The notes under the pieces are model-generated. The model was not told where the DNA came from. It ran no database searches and saw nothing but the letters and a program-made list of their open reading frames with translations. The translations under genes and the position numbers were made by a program. Shown one piece after another: positions 1-7,566 of a stretch of DNA of 14,547 nucleotides; within the stretch, counting starts at the first letter, position 1, and each line of letters begins with the position of its first letter. The DNA comes from CAYOBW01 sp964402115. GTDB taxonomy: Bacteria > Verrucomicrobiota > Kiritimatiellia > UBA8416 > CAYOBW01. The stretch is from assembly GCA_964402115.1 (NCBI GenBank), contig CAYOBW010000179.1, positions 1 to 14,547 of the forward strand. Reading direction: 5' to 3'.

Positions 1-2
1 CC

Positions 3-1544
3 GCCACGAACGCGTCCGCCGCCGTGCCCCCCGGCCGCGCCGGCGCCCGCCAGGCGCAGACGCTCTACCGCCTGGGCCGGCATGCCGAGGCGGCCGACGC
101 CTACCGCCAAGCCGCCGATGGCGTGTCGCCCGAAGCCCGCCGCGACTACCTCTACAACGCCGGCGTGGCGCTCTACAAGGCCGACCGCTTCCGCGACGCG
201 GCAGACTGCTTTGCGGAACTCAACCCCCTCGGCGCCCCGGCCGCACCGGAAGAGGCCGCCGGCCTCGGCGCCTCACGCTTCCGGGCCGCCACCAGCCCGC
301 AAACCACCAACCAGCAGGAGCGGCTGGAGCAGCTCCGCGAAGCCGGCGAGGCCTTCCGCGGCGCCGCGCGCCGGACGGATGTCGAGGAAACCCGCCGCAA
401 CCTCCAGGTCGTGCTCGACCGCCTGCCCCAGGCCGAGGAGGACGCGAAGGTGGCCGCGCTCATGGCGAAGTACGGCGGGCAGCAACCCGCCCAGATTGCG
501 GAGGAGATGCTGCTGAACCAGCGCCGCATCAACGAGACCCTGCCGCACGCGTTCACGAATCGCACGCCGGCGCAGATCGCCCAGCTGGAGGAGCTGGCGG
601 CGGCGCAAAAGGCCAACGCGGAGCTCTGGCTGCCGCTCAAGGGCAAGCTGCTCGAGGCCGTGCAGCAGCAGCAGGGCCCGCAGGCCACCAACGTCCAGCA
701 GCAACTCGCCTACGTGCAGCAGCTCGCCGATGTCACCGCCGGCCAGATGCAGCGCGCCGCCGCGAACCTGCGCGACCTGCAGCCCGACGGCGCCGGGCCG
801 GCGCAGCAAGCCGGCCAGACGCTTTATGGCCTGTGGCGGGGCATGGCCCCGTACGCCGCCATCCTGCGCGAAGACCTGCGCCGCCAGACCAACGCCCTGC
901 TCGCCGCCACCGCCCTGGCAGCGGGCAAGAAACCGGCGCCGGAACAAGACGCCAAGGGCGACCAGAACGAGGCGATGAACCTGACCGGCCTCTTCGCGGA
1001 GCGCTTTGCGAAGGAGGTCCCTGAGACCGGCCTGCCCGCCCAGCAGGAGCTGCAGGCGCAGCCGGGCCAGCCGCCCGCGCCACAGGCCACCCCGTCCACG
1101 AACGCCGCGGAGATGGCGATCACGCCGGAGACGCGCGAGAAGATCCTCGACTTGAGCGAGCAGGCCATCAAGACCCAGACCAGCGCCGCCGAACGGCTGG
1201 ATGCCGGCAAGCCCGCCGAGGCCATCCCCGACCAGCGCCGCAGCCACGAGTTGCTCAAGGAGATCGAGAAGCTGCTGCCCAAGCAGAAACAGCAACAGCA
1301 GCAACAACAGGAACAACAAGACCAGCAGAAGCAGGAGCAACAACAGCAACAACAGCAGGAACAGAAGCAGGAACAGCAACAGGAGAAACAGGAGCAACAA
1401 CAGCAGGAGCAGCAGGAGGAGAAGACGCCGGAGGATGTGCGACAGATGATCGAGAAGGCGTTGCAACGCGAGAAGGAGCACGAGGAGGAGAAGCGTCTCC
1501 AGAACCGGCGCGTGCTCATGTCGCCCTCCGATCGCGACTGGTAG
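3..1544 (+). CDS. TPR and polyglutamine protein of a Bat operon (BatC-like), 5'-truncated by window edge
   Basis: The reading frame is open to the left edge, so the N-terminus is missing; the GTG at 24 is only the first in-frame start-like codon. Residues are counted from that GTG. Residues about 8-66 look like tetratricopeptide repeats (LYRLGRHAEAADAYRQA, then YNAGVALYKADRFRDAADCF). A long alanine/glutamine-rich helical middle follows, then a nearly pure Gln/Glu/Lys tract at about 420-467 and a charged helical tail ending SPSDRDW. Bat-operon TPR proteins (BatC type) often end in a similar acidic-tryptophan motif, which is family knowledge. The BatD-like gene starts 28 bp downstream, supporting an operon. 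The protein is probably envelope-associated and helps assemble a von Willebrand A/MoxR complex, but that role is inferred from context. The Gln tract mixes CAG and CAA codons. No membrane segment is visible in this part. Confidence 0.75.
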   Translation, partial: ATNASAAVPPGRAGARQAQTLYRLGRHAEAADAYRQAADGVSPEARRDYLYNAGVALYKADRFRDAADCFAELNPLGAPAAPEEAAGLGASRFRAATSPQTTNQQERLEQLREAGEAFRGAARRTDVEETRRNLQVVLDRLPQAEEDAKVAALMAKYGGQQPAQIAEEMLLNQRRINETLPHAFTNRTPAQIAQLEELAAAQKANAELWLPLKGKLLEAVQQQQGPQATNVQQQLAYVQQLADVTAGQMQRAAANLRDLQPDGAGPAQQAGQTLYGLWRGMAPYAAILREDLRRQTNALLAATALAAGKKPAPEQDAKGDQNEAMNLTGLFAERFAKEVPETGLPAQQELQAQPGQPPAPQATPSTNAAEMAITPETREKILDLSEQAIKTQTSAAERLDAGKPAEAIPDQRRSHELLKEIEKLLPKQKQQQQQQQEQQDQQKQEQQQQQQQEQKQEQQQEKQEQQQQEQQEEKTPEDVRQMIEKALQREKEHEEEKRLQNRRVLMSPSDRDW

Positions 1545-1572
1545 GGCGCTGCCCATCGTCTTGCGAACCGCC

Positions 1573-3567
1573 ATGAAAAGGACCGTCCATGCGAGGCTGC
1601 CGCTCCGGCGACTGGCCGGCGGGTTGCTGGCTCTGTGCGCCTGGACTGCGGCAGCGGAGGACGAGCTGCGGCTCGAGGCGAGCGTGAACCGCGAGCAGCT
1701 CTTCGTCAGCGAGTCCGTGGACCTGGCGGTCGTGGTTCACGGCGACACGAGCGCACAGCCGGACCTGTCGGCGCTGCCCCCCTGCGACATGCAGTACCTC
1801 GGCAGCAGGTCCGCCAGCAGCTTCAATCTATCGCTCACGTTCAACGGGCGCGAGATACGCCGCGAAGGCGGCTCCAGCCGCACGCACACGTACCGCATCA
1901 CGCCACGGCAACCCGGCCGCCTGACCCTCGGCCCCATCCGCGCCAAGGCCGGCGGCAAGACCTTCTCCATCCCCGGCCCGCAGATCCAGGTGGACGGCAT
2001 CGAGGCGCAGGAGGACGTCCTGCTGAGCATCACGCCGTCGAAGGAATCCGTGCTCATCGACGAACCCTTCGAGATCGTGCTGACCGTCGCCATCCGCCGC
2101 CTGCCGCCGCCGTACGACCAGGTTGACCCGCTGGACCCCTCGGTGCCGCCGCACCTCGACGTGCCCTTTCTGAACCTGGATCCGATCGAGGGCCTGGAGA
2201 CGCCCGACATGCGCGCGCTGCTCGGCGCCTATGTGCAGAACAACCGCAACGGCGCCAGCTTCACGCTGAACGAACACACGGTGGGCAACAACGATCCCTT
2301 TGGCGGCATGTTCCCCATGTTCAACGACCGGCAGACGGCCCGGTTCCGTTTCGACCGGAGCGAGGTGGAGCGCAACGGCAAGCGCTACTACGCCTACGCG
2401 CTGAAAGTGCGCTACGTCCCGCATGCCGAACGCAGCCACACGTTCGGGCCGGCGATCTTCAAGGGCACCATCATCGCCGGCGCGGACGCCCGCGGACAGG
2501 GCGTCGGCAAGCGCATTTTCGCGGTCGGCCCGGCCGCGACGGTGCGCGTCGTGCCGCCGCCCGAGGAGGGCCGTCCGGACACGTTCATCGGCGCGCTGGG
2601 CACCAACCTCACCGTCGAGGCAAGCCTGGACACGCAGACCTGCAAGGTGGGCGATCCGCTCACGCTGACGCTGACCGTGGGCGGCACCTTCCGGCCCGAG
2701 ACCGTGCATCCTCCCGCGCTGGGCCGGCATGCGGCGCTCACGCGGGACTTCCGGGTGTACGACGACACCGTCCAGACCAGCCGCAAGGATGGGCACGTGG
2801 CGTTCACGTACACGCTGCGGCCCACGCGCGAGGGCACGTACGAACTGCCGCCTTTGAGCGTGGCCTACTACGACACGCAGGCGCGCGCCTATCGCACCGT
2901 GCAGACGCGCCCGATCCCGATCCGCGCCAATGCCGCGGCCCAGGTCGGCGGAGACATCATCCTGGGGCTCGAAACGAACCGCCCGCCCGAGACCGCGCTG
3001 GCCAGCCAGTCCGGCGTACTCGTGGTCGGCCCGCTGACGATGGACCCGTCCGGCGCGGACGAAACGCCGCTGACGGGGCTGCCGGCGGCGCTCTGGCTGG
3101 CCGCGGGCGGCCCGGCGTGCTGCGCGCTCGTGCTAGCGGGGCGCGGGGCGCGCCGCGGAATCCGGCGCCTGGCGGCGCTGCGCCGGCAGCGCAACGGACT
3201 GCTGCAGGCCCGCCACCTGCTGGCGGGGGTGCAACGCGGCGAAGGCGACGTGGGGCAGGCACAGGGTGTGCTGGCCGATGCCCTGCGGCGCTACCTTGTC
3301 TACCGCTTCAGCGTGCCAGCCGCCGTCACCCCGTCCGACTTCGCGGCGCTTATTCGCGCGGGTCAGGTGGACGCGACCCTGGCCGAGCCATTCCGGGAGC
3401 CGTTCGAGCGGCACTTCAACGCCAGTTTCGCCGCCGCGACGGGAGCGCCCGCGGAGGATGCGCGCGCCGCTGCCGGGGAGCTGCTGGAACGGATGGCCCG
3501 TTGCGAGGCCGCGGCGCGCCGCAAGCCGACTGCGCCGGCCGTCACTCCGCCGGAGGACGCGCCATGA
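1573..3567 (+). CDS. batD: BatD-like protein (BatD / oxygen-tolerance family)
   Basis: This 664-residue protein fits BatD architecture (family PF13584). It has an N-terminal signal peptide (basic start MKRTVHARLPLRR, hydrophobic core GGLLALCAW, likely cut after TAAA) and a large beta-rich periplasmic region with repeated Ig-like modules (VNREQLFVSESVDLAVVV; LDTQTCKVGDPLTLTLTV). One transmembrane segment lies at about 503-522, followed by a roughly 140-residue cytoplasmic helical domain containing ALRRYLVYRFSVPAAVTP. The ATG at 1573 was preferred over the in-frame TTG at 1561 because it begins a standard signal peptide; no strong ribosome binding site is visible at either. The stop overlaps the next ATG (ATGA at 3564-3567). 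In the family, BatD is thought to work with BatA/B/C in an envelope complex; the biochemical function is not established. The gene symbol is by family resemblance only. Confidence 0.85.
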   Translation: MKRTVHARLPLRRLAGGLLALCAWTAAAEDELRLEASVNREQLFVSESVDLAVVVHGDTSAQPDLSALPPCDMQYLGSRSASSFNLSLTFNGREIRREGGSSRTHTYRITPRQPGRLTLGPIRAKAGGKTFSIPGPQIQVDGIEAQEDVLLSITPSKESVLIDEPFEIVLTVAIRRLPPPYDQVDPLDPSVPPHLDVPFLNLDPIEGLETPDMRALLGAYVQNNRNGASFTLNEHTVGNNDPFGGMFPMFNDRQTARFRFDRSEVERNGKRYYAYALKVRYVPHAERSHTFGPAIFKGTIIAGADARGQGVGKRIFAVGPAATVRVVPPPEEGRPDTFIGALGTNLTVEASLDTQTCKVGDPLTLTLTVGGTFRPETVHPPALGRHAALTRDFRVYDDTVQTSRKDGHVAFTYTLRPTREGTYELPPLSVAYYDTQARAYRTVQTRPIPIRANAAAQVGGDIILGLETNRPPETALASQSGVLVVGPLTMDPSGADETPLTGLPAALWLAAGGPACCALVLAGRGARRGIRRLAALRRQRNGLLQARHLLAGVQRGEGDVGQAQGVLADALRRYLVYRFSVPAAVTPSDFAALIRAGQVDATLAEPFREPFERHFNASFAAATGAPAEDARAAAGELLERMARCEAAARRKPTAPAVTPPEDAP

Positions 3568-4316
3568 AGCAGAGCAACGGACAGGGCCTCGGACGCGCGG
3601 ATTCTGTGAAGGCGAAGGAATATCCCATGTCCAACACGGAATGTCCAAGGATGCAAGGAAGCTCCCCCCCTTGGACATGGGCCATTCCGAGTCGGGTATT
3701 GGGTGTTGCCGTTTGCGCGCTCGCGCTGGTCGCCCTCCCGGCCGCGCGCGCCGCCGACCGGCTCGAGCGCCAGTTCCTCTGGGATGAGGCCAATACGCAG
3801 ATGGGCACGGCGCAGACGGCTGACGATTTCCTGCGCGCCGCGCGCACCTACGGCCGACTGGTGGAGGCCGGCGCGCGCAACGGACCACTCTTCCACAACC
3901 TCGGCGCCGCACTGGTAAAAGCCGGGCGGTACGAGCAAGCCACGCCGGTCCTGTTGCGCGCCGAGCGCTACATGGGCAACACGCCGGACCTCCGCCAGAA
4001 CCTGCTGGTCGCCGCGGCGCGCGGCCAGGCGGACGCGCTGCCGTCGCTGCCCTGGTACCGCCCCCTGCTCTTCTGGCATTACGGCCTGGCGACGCGCACG
4101 CGTTTCCTGGTGGCCGCAGCCGCCTTCTCCCTCGCCTGGCTCGCCGTGGCGTTCCGCCTCCTCGGCTGGCAGGCAGGCGCCCGGCCGCTGCTGGCCACCG
4201 CGCTGGTGGTGCTCGTCCTTTTCGGCTCCAGCACGCTGACCTCCCTGCACCAGGAGGCCGCGCAGCCGCCGCTGCTCCTCGCGGACACGCCCGGCGCCGG
4301 AGGGCCCGCGCGATGA
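3564..4316 (+). CDS. BatE-like TPR membrane protein lacking the SH3 domain
   Basis: This protein has 250 residues. The start at 3564 overlaps the batD stop as ATGA and has a GGAGG ribosome binding site at 3552-3556 with 7-base spacing. A hydrophobic export segment is at about 45-60 (RVLGVAVCALALVALPAARAA). TPR-like helices span about 70-150 (YGRLVEAGARNGPLFHNLG, then YEQATPVLLRAERYM). Two membrane segments lie at about 180-199 and 209-227, and a short tail ends at 250. BatE proteins usually continue into a C-terminal SH3-type domain; here the chain stops soon after the second membrane helix and that domain is instead on the next gene. The segment before the export signal is abnormally long because residues about 18-42 are encoded by a palindromic repeat (3617-3688). 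An internal ATG at 3627, with AAGGA 7 bases upstream, is an alternative start. The stop overlaps the next gene as ATGA. Confidence 0.75.
   Translation: MKQSNGQGLGRADSVKAKEYPMSNTECPRMQGSSPPWTWAIPSRVLGVAVCALALVALPAARAADRLERQFLWDEANTQMGTAQTADDFLRAARTYGRLVEAGARNGPLFHNLGAALVKAGRYEQATPVLLRAERYMGNTPDLRQNLLVAAARGQADALPSLPWYRPLLFWHYGLATRTRFLVAAAAFSLAWLAVAFRLLGWQAGARPLLATALVVLVLFGSSTLTSLHQEAAQPPLLLADTPGAGGPAR
3617..3688. repeat. Palindromic dispersed-type repeat inserted in frame in the BatE-like gene
   Basis: An 18-base arm GGAATATCCCATGTCCAA (3617-3634) pairs with TTGGACATGGGCCATTCC (3671-3688) at 16 of 18 positions, with an 11-base perfect core (3624-3634 and 3671-3681). A third, direct partial copy GGAATGTCCAA lies between them at 3638-3648. 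The spacer includes a run of seven C. The block is a multiple of three (72 bases) and is read as part of the N-terminus of the BatE-like protein. It resembles GTCCAA/TTGGAC repeats I associate with PVC-group genomes; only one copy is in this window, so its dispersed nature is inferred. Confidence 0.7.
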
Positions 4317-5683
4317 ACCTGCGCTCTCCCCGTCTGTTCCGCGCCAGCCGGCTGGCTTTCGGGCTGACCGCCACAGCGCTCGCGCTGGCAGCAGCCCCCT
4401 CCGCCCGCGCGCAGAACGACGCGCCCACGCTCTCGGCGACCTTCGAGACGGAGCGCACAACCGTCTACGAGAACGAGCAGTTCCCGCTGACCCTTGTGAT
4501 CACGGCCAGCGGCGTGCGGTTGGGCAAGAGCCAGGACCTGGTCAACATGCCGGACACCACGGTCCTGCAACGCACGGATTTCGAGGAGCTGCCCATGGAG
4601 CACCGCCGAGAGGGCGAGCGCATGCTGGAGGTGCGCCGTTTCCGGTGCTACGTAACCGTTCCGACGAGCCGCGTCATCCGGCTCGCGCCCGTGCTGCGCA
4701 TCACCGTGGTCGAGCGTCAGCGCTTCCTGCTCGGCAGCGCCTGGGTGGAGCAGGCCCACGACCTGAGCGTGCGGCCCCTGACGCTGACCGTGCAGCCGCT
4801 GCCGGCCGCCGGCCGGCCGGCGGCCTTCTCCGGCGCCATCGGGCAGTTCGATTTCACCGCGCAGGTCACGCCCACGAACCTGGCCGTGGGCGAGCTGGTC
4901 ACGCTGCGCCTGCAGGTGCAGGGACGGGGCAATCTGACCGGCGTGCAGCCCCCCAGGCTCGCGCCGCCGGGGACCGATTTCAAGACCTACGAACCGCGCC
5001 GGCTCGCGGAGGCGGACAAGCCGGGGACCGCCGTTTTCGAGCAGGTTCTCGTGCCGCAGCACGCGACGGCGGCCACGATCCCGGCCATCGCCTTCTGCTA
5101 CTTCGACACGGGCAAGGGCTCGTACCAGACCGTGACACGCGGCCCGTTCCGCCTGGCGTTTCACGCCGCGCAGCAGCCGGAGGAAGTGGCCCGCTACCGC
5201 CCGACCGGGGCGGAGGGATCGACGGAAACGGGCCTGGCCGGCATACTGCCGGGCGGCCGGCGGGCGCGCCTGCCGGCGGCCTCGCGCACGACGCTGGCAC
5301 TCATGGGTTACTGGCTGGCGGGGCTGGTGGCGGTCAGCGCCCTGCTCACGAGCCGCGCCCACCGGCTGGCGCGGCTGCGCGTGCGGCTCTTCGCCGCGGC
5401 GCTGGCGGCGGCGATGCTGGCGGGCTTGTTCGTGCCATACCGGCTCGCCGCGCAACGCCGTCTGGGGGATGCCCCGCGCACAACGCTCGCGCGGGCCGCC
5501 ACCGCCCGTTTCGCGCCGGCGCGCCAGGCCGCCCGCAACGGCGAGTTCGCCGCCGGGACAGCGGTAGAGGTGCACGAGACGTGGCAGGGGTGGGTGCGGG
5601 TATCGAGCGGCACCCTGCGCGGCTGGATCCCCACGGAAGCGCTGCAGCCAGCCGGCCCCCCTCCCGCACAGCAGCAGAACTGA
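4313..5683 (+). CDS. Second BatD-like protein with two membrane helices and a C-terminal SH3-type domain
   Basis: This protein has 456 residues. The signal peptide spans about 1-33 (hydrophobic GLTATALALAAAPSARA, likely cut before QND). The periplasmic region has at least two BatD-like beta modules: FETERTTVYENEQFPLTLVI at about 44-63, and DFTAQVTPTNLAVGELVTLR starting near 180. Two membrane helices follow at about 326-345 and 359-378. Residues about 393-445 form an SH3-type beta domain (ATARFAPARQAARNGEF, GTAVEVHETWQGWVRV, LRGWIPTEAL). In other Bat operons that domain sits at the end of BatE, so it appears relocated onto a shortened BatD. It is the last gene of the operon and starts inside the stop of the BatE-like gene (ATGA at 4313-4316). 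Its job is presumably structural, within the Bat membrane complex; this is inferred. Confidence 0.75.
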   Translation: MNLRSPRLFRASRLAFGLTATALALAAAPSARAQNDAPTLSATFETERTTVYENEQFPLTLVITASGVRLGKSQDLVNMPDTTVLQRTDFEELPMEHRREGERMLEVRRFRCYVTVPTSRVIRLAPVLRITVVERQRFLLGSAWVEQAHDLSVRPLTLTVQPLPAAGRPAAFSGAIGQFDFTAQVTPTNLAVGELVTLRLQVQGRGNLTGVQPPRLAPPGTDFKTYEPRRLAEADKPGTAVFEQVLVPQHATAATIPAIAFCYFDTGKGSYQTVTRGPFRLAFHAAQQPEEVARYRPTGAEGSTETGLAGILPGGRRARLPAASRTTLALMGYWLAGLVAVSALLTSRAHRLARLRVRLFAAALAAAMLAGLFVPYRLAAQRRLGDAPRTTLARAATARFAPARQAARNGEFAAGTAVEVHETWQGWVRVSSGTLRGWIPTEALQPAGPPPAQQQN

Positions 5684-5716
5684 ACTCAGTCCGTTGACGT
5701 CAGCGGGTTCGTCTTG

Positions 5717-5742
5717 TCCGCCGTAGCCTTGGCGCAGGCGGA
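5717..5742. repeat. 26-bp bulged hairpin repeat downstream of the Bat operon
   Basis: TCCGCC (5717-5722) pairs with GGCGGA (5737-5742). Inside, GCC-TT-GGC forms a second short stem separated by a 3/3 internal loop. It lies 34 bp after the operon's last stop codon and could slow or end transcription, although no T-run follows. It resembles a palindromic repeat I associate with PVC-group genomes; copy number must be checked in the whole genome. Confidence 0.6.
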
Positions 5743-5749
5743 AGCCCCC

Positions 5750-5786
5750 GCTGTACGCCGCTCCCAGTACAGCAGGCGCTATGAGC
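5750..5786. repeat. Inverted repeat with a second copy at 9096-9117
   Basis: GCTGTAC (5750-5756) and GTACAGC (5767-5773) form a 7-bp stem. The reverse complement of 5765-5786 matches 9096-9117 at 20 of 22 positions. This shows directly that it is a dispersed repeat within the window. The two copies bracket the accessory region from 5.8 to 9.1 kb in opposite orientations. Confidence 0.65.
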
Positions 5787-6568
5787 CTACTGTCTTCCTC
5801 GTTCCCACCCGCCTGCCCTGAGCAAGCCCCGGTATTCCGGGGTGCGCCGAAGGGCGCACCATATACCCATACCTGGCATCACTCTTGAACTCCTCCGGAA
5901 GGTCCCCGACAGTCACGGTAATCAGAATGGGCGCGCTGGTATCAGCATCGTAGAAGTCCGAATCGTCGAACGGGATGTTCCACCGGGGCGAAAGCGCAAA
6001 CTCGGACCGCATCCAGAATCGTTGTCGGCGGGACTGGAGGATATGGGCGCCAGAACGCCCAGGGATACTCCCGTTTGGCGTCTTCTTGGGCTCTCCGCAT
6101 GCGCGCGGCTCGCGGGGACGCTCGCCCGTGGATTGTCCTCGGCATTCTCATCCAAACGATACCATTCCTTCAGGACTTTTACCGCAGGCTTGCTGGTCGT
6201 GGTCGCCAACTGAACAGCCGCGCGTTCAAGTGACTGGAATTCATCGACGGAAACCTCTTCCGGCAAGGGCCGCCACCCATAACGGTCACCAGCAGGATCA
6301 GAAAATTGGGCTCCGGCGAAAACTCCTGCGACCGGCGCAGTTCCTCCAGACAGATCCGCATCGTGCGGTGATCGAGGCCAGCTTCGCTCGAGACGCCCCA
6401 ACGGAGATCGATGGCCTGAAACTGAAACCCGTTCCGCTGACAGAGCTGTTCCAGCTTGGGATGCACCTCAGCCGCCAGCGCATTGCGCTCGTGCTTCATG
6501 TCGCTGAACGTCGAACTGACGAAGACCCGGATGACCGGGCGGAGGCGGGGGGGGTGAGGTTCAGTCAT
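5779..6568 (-). pseudogene. Frameshifted remnant of a DUF4062-domain protein (copy 1)
   Basis: From an ATG at 6568 the frame encodes a clear DUF4062 N-terminal domain (PF13271): IRVFVSSTFSDMKHERNAL, then QAIDLRWGVSSEAGLD, then RTMRICLEELRR and EPNFLILL. Near 6290 a single G is missing. The protein continues in another frame as GDRYGWRPLPEEVSVDEFQ, then VKVLKEWYRLDENAEDN. After about 6130 a further shift is needed, and the last protein-like stretch (RWNIPFDDSDFYDADTSAP, ILITVTVGDLPEEFKSDARY) lies in a third frame and may come from elsewhere. Intact DUF4062 proteins usually continue into a P-loop NTPase and repeat domains, often linked to signalling or defence; nothing of that is present. A run of eight C lies just after the start. 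Base composition is lower in G+C than the Bat operon. Confidence 0.75.
5827..5860. repeat. Two adjoining perfect hairpins at the 3' end of the DUF4062 remnant
   Basis: CCCCGG-TATT-CCGGGG (5827-5842) is followed, sharing two bases, by GGTGCGCC-GAAG-GGCGCACC (5841-5860). Both stems are perfect with 4-base loops. They sit where protein-like sequence on the minus strand ends (after GYMV), so they mark the end of the remnant or an inserted repeat. No T-run is present for a classical terminator. Confidence 0.65.
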
Positions 6569-6713
6569 ATGCGTCTCCAACGACAGTCGCGTGTTCGCCT
6601 TTTGTCTCACCTGCAAACCGTAATCCTCGCGCAGCAACGCAAAGACGGAGACAGGAACACGAACGAACCCCAGAACTCAACCATGGTTCCGGTCACTCTG
6701 CACCGATACTGCA

Positions 6714-7115
6714 TCAAGTCGGAGTGATGAGTGTGACATTGGGAAAATACGTGCGGTACCGAGCAGCATCTCGCGTCACCAACGTCCACTTCTCGATTTC
6801 GGCATGCGCTCCGATGTAGAAATCCGGTAACGGCGATGTCTTTGCCCCTCCGCCACGCCGGTATTTCAGGAATGCCTGCGCGGCAACCCACCCGGCGGCG
6901 TAAGGCAAAGGCAACCGCTGAAAAACTGCCGGATCGAGCCATCGGTCCAGATTGGCGGCGCTCGCAAATGCCGGAGCCGGTTCGGCGTAGATGATCGGGT
7001 TGATGAGAATCGGTCCCTGAACTGCCGCACTGCGAAACTGCATTTCAGACCAGGCAAGCCATGTGGGGTCGGCCGTGGCGATGTCCAACAGGACGTTCGT
7101 GTCGAAAAGAGTCAT
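6714..7115 (-). CDS. PIN-domain ribonuclease toxin, VapC family
   Basis: This 133-residue protein is of typical VapC length. The start at 7115 was chosen because MTLFDTNVLLDI is the canonical PIN opening, and because it overlaps the antitoxin stop as ATGA. Acidic active-site candidates appear in order: D5 in FDTNVLLD, E in NPIIYAEPAPAF, D in PLPDFYIGAHA and D in VTRDAARYRTYFP. The C-terminal phrase TRDAARYRTYFPNVTLITP is characteristic of the family. Such toxins cleave specific RNAs (often tRNA or rRNA) when freed from VapB. It sits between two broken DUF4062 copies, so the pair has survived in an otherwise decayed stretch. The gene symbol is left blank because PIN toxins are numerous. Confidence 0.9.
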   Translation of the reverse strand: MTLFDTNVLLDIATADPTWLAWSEMQFRSAAVQGPILINPIIYAEPAPAFASAANLDRWLDPAVFQRLPLPYAAGWVAAQAFLKYRRGGGAKTSPLPDFYIGAHAEIEKWTLVTRDAARYRTYFPNVTLITPT

Positions 7116-7315
7116 TCCTCGCCACGGGTAAGGGCCATCACGCTCGCCGTCGTCACGCCTGGAGTAGCGGCGCCGCGCGCACACTCCAACCAACGTTCGA
7201 CCGGTGGCACCGTCGCTCGCCGCACGCGAAGCGTGTCCAACCAGCCAACGAGTTCATCCACCTGCGGAGCGGGCAATTTCTCAATGGCGTTTTCAATTTC
7301 AACGATGGTGCTCAT
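7112..7315 (-). CDS. Antitoxin of the PIN-domain toxin (VapB-like)
   Basis: This 67-residue protein is encoded directly before the PIN toxin, with a 4-bp ATGA overlap (7112-7115), the standard arrangement for translational coupling of VapBC. The N-terminal half (IENAIEKLPAPQVDELVGWL) is an amphipathic helix pair typical of small VapB/DUF2281-like antitoxins. The C-terminal half (TTASVMALTRGEE) would wrap the toxin. No clear DNA-binding motif is recognised, so autoregulation is only presumed. No strong ribosome binding site is visible upstream, and the start lies 9 bp downstream of the stop (7325-7327) of the second DUF4062 remnant. Confidence 0.75.
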   Translation of the reverse strand: MSTIVEIENAIEKLPAPQVDELVGWLDTLRVRRATVPPVERWLECARGAATPGVTTASVMALTRGEE

Positions 7316-7324
7316 GGCCGGTAG

Positions 7325-7566
7325 CTAGCACGCTGTGACTGCCAGAAGCAAGACCTGAAACCCCGCAAGCGCCTGAAACTCATCAACCGAAATCTCCTCC
7401 GGAAACGGCCGCCACCCATAACGGTCACCAGCAGGATCACGCTCCTGCAGCGCATTCCGCCCGCCCTGAGCGCAGCCGAAGGGCTCCTGCCGCATGTCAC
7501 TGAACGTCGAGCTGACAAAGACCCGGATGACCGGGCGGAGGCGGGGGGTGGGGGTGGTGTTGTCAT
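7325..7566 (-). pseudogene. Internally deleted DUF4062 remnant (copy 2)
   Basis: The frame starts ATG at 7566, overlapping the ATPase stop as ATGA, but is thrown out of frame within a C-rich tract after seven codons. The DUF4062 motif RPVIRVFVSSTFSDM is then readable, followed by QE, eight extra residues (PFGCAQGG) and RNALQE. It then jumps over about 190 bp present in copy 1 to GDRYGWRPFPEEISVDEFQA. It ends at a TAG at 7325-7327. It carries the same missing G before GDRYGW as copy 1, so the copies share descent from an already frameshifted ancestor. No function is expected. Confidence 0.75.
7460..7483. repeat. 24-bp repeat inserted in DUF4062 copy 2
   Basis: Aligning the two DUF4062 copies shows that these 24 bases, centred on CCTGAGCGCAGCCGAAGG, are absent from copy 1. 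The flanks (AGCGCATT.CG on the left, CTC.TGC..CATGTC on the right) match. The core resembles CCTGAGCGTAGCGAAGG in the inverted repeat at 13084-13182, so it belongs to the same repeat family. Confidence 0.7.

Noticed and set aside
273..1574. Long minus-strand frame opposite the TPR/Gln gene (Leu-rich)
   Set aside because: It is the mirror of the CAG/CAA tract (CTG/TTG leucine runs) and of GC-rich codon bias. The plus strand carries clear TPR structure and operon context.
4079..5575. A 498-codon minus-strand frame opposite the second BatD-like gene
   Set aside because: It is Arg/Gly/Ala-rich shadow sequence without domains. The plus-strand frame has a signal peptide, BatD modules and an SH3 domain.
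6543..6554. Run of eight G (eight C on the coding strand) near the start of DUF4062 copy 1 as a phase-variation switch
   Set aside because: The gene is already broken by other frameshifts, so switching would restore nothing; ordinary decay is the simpler reading.
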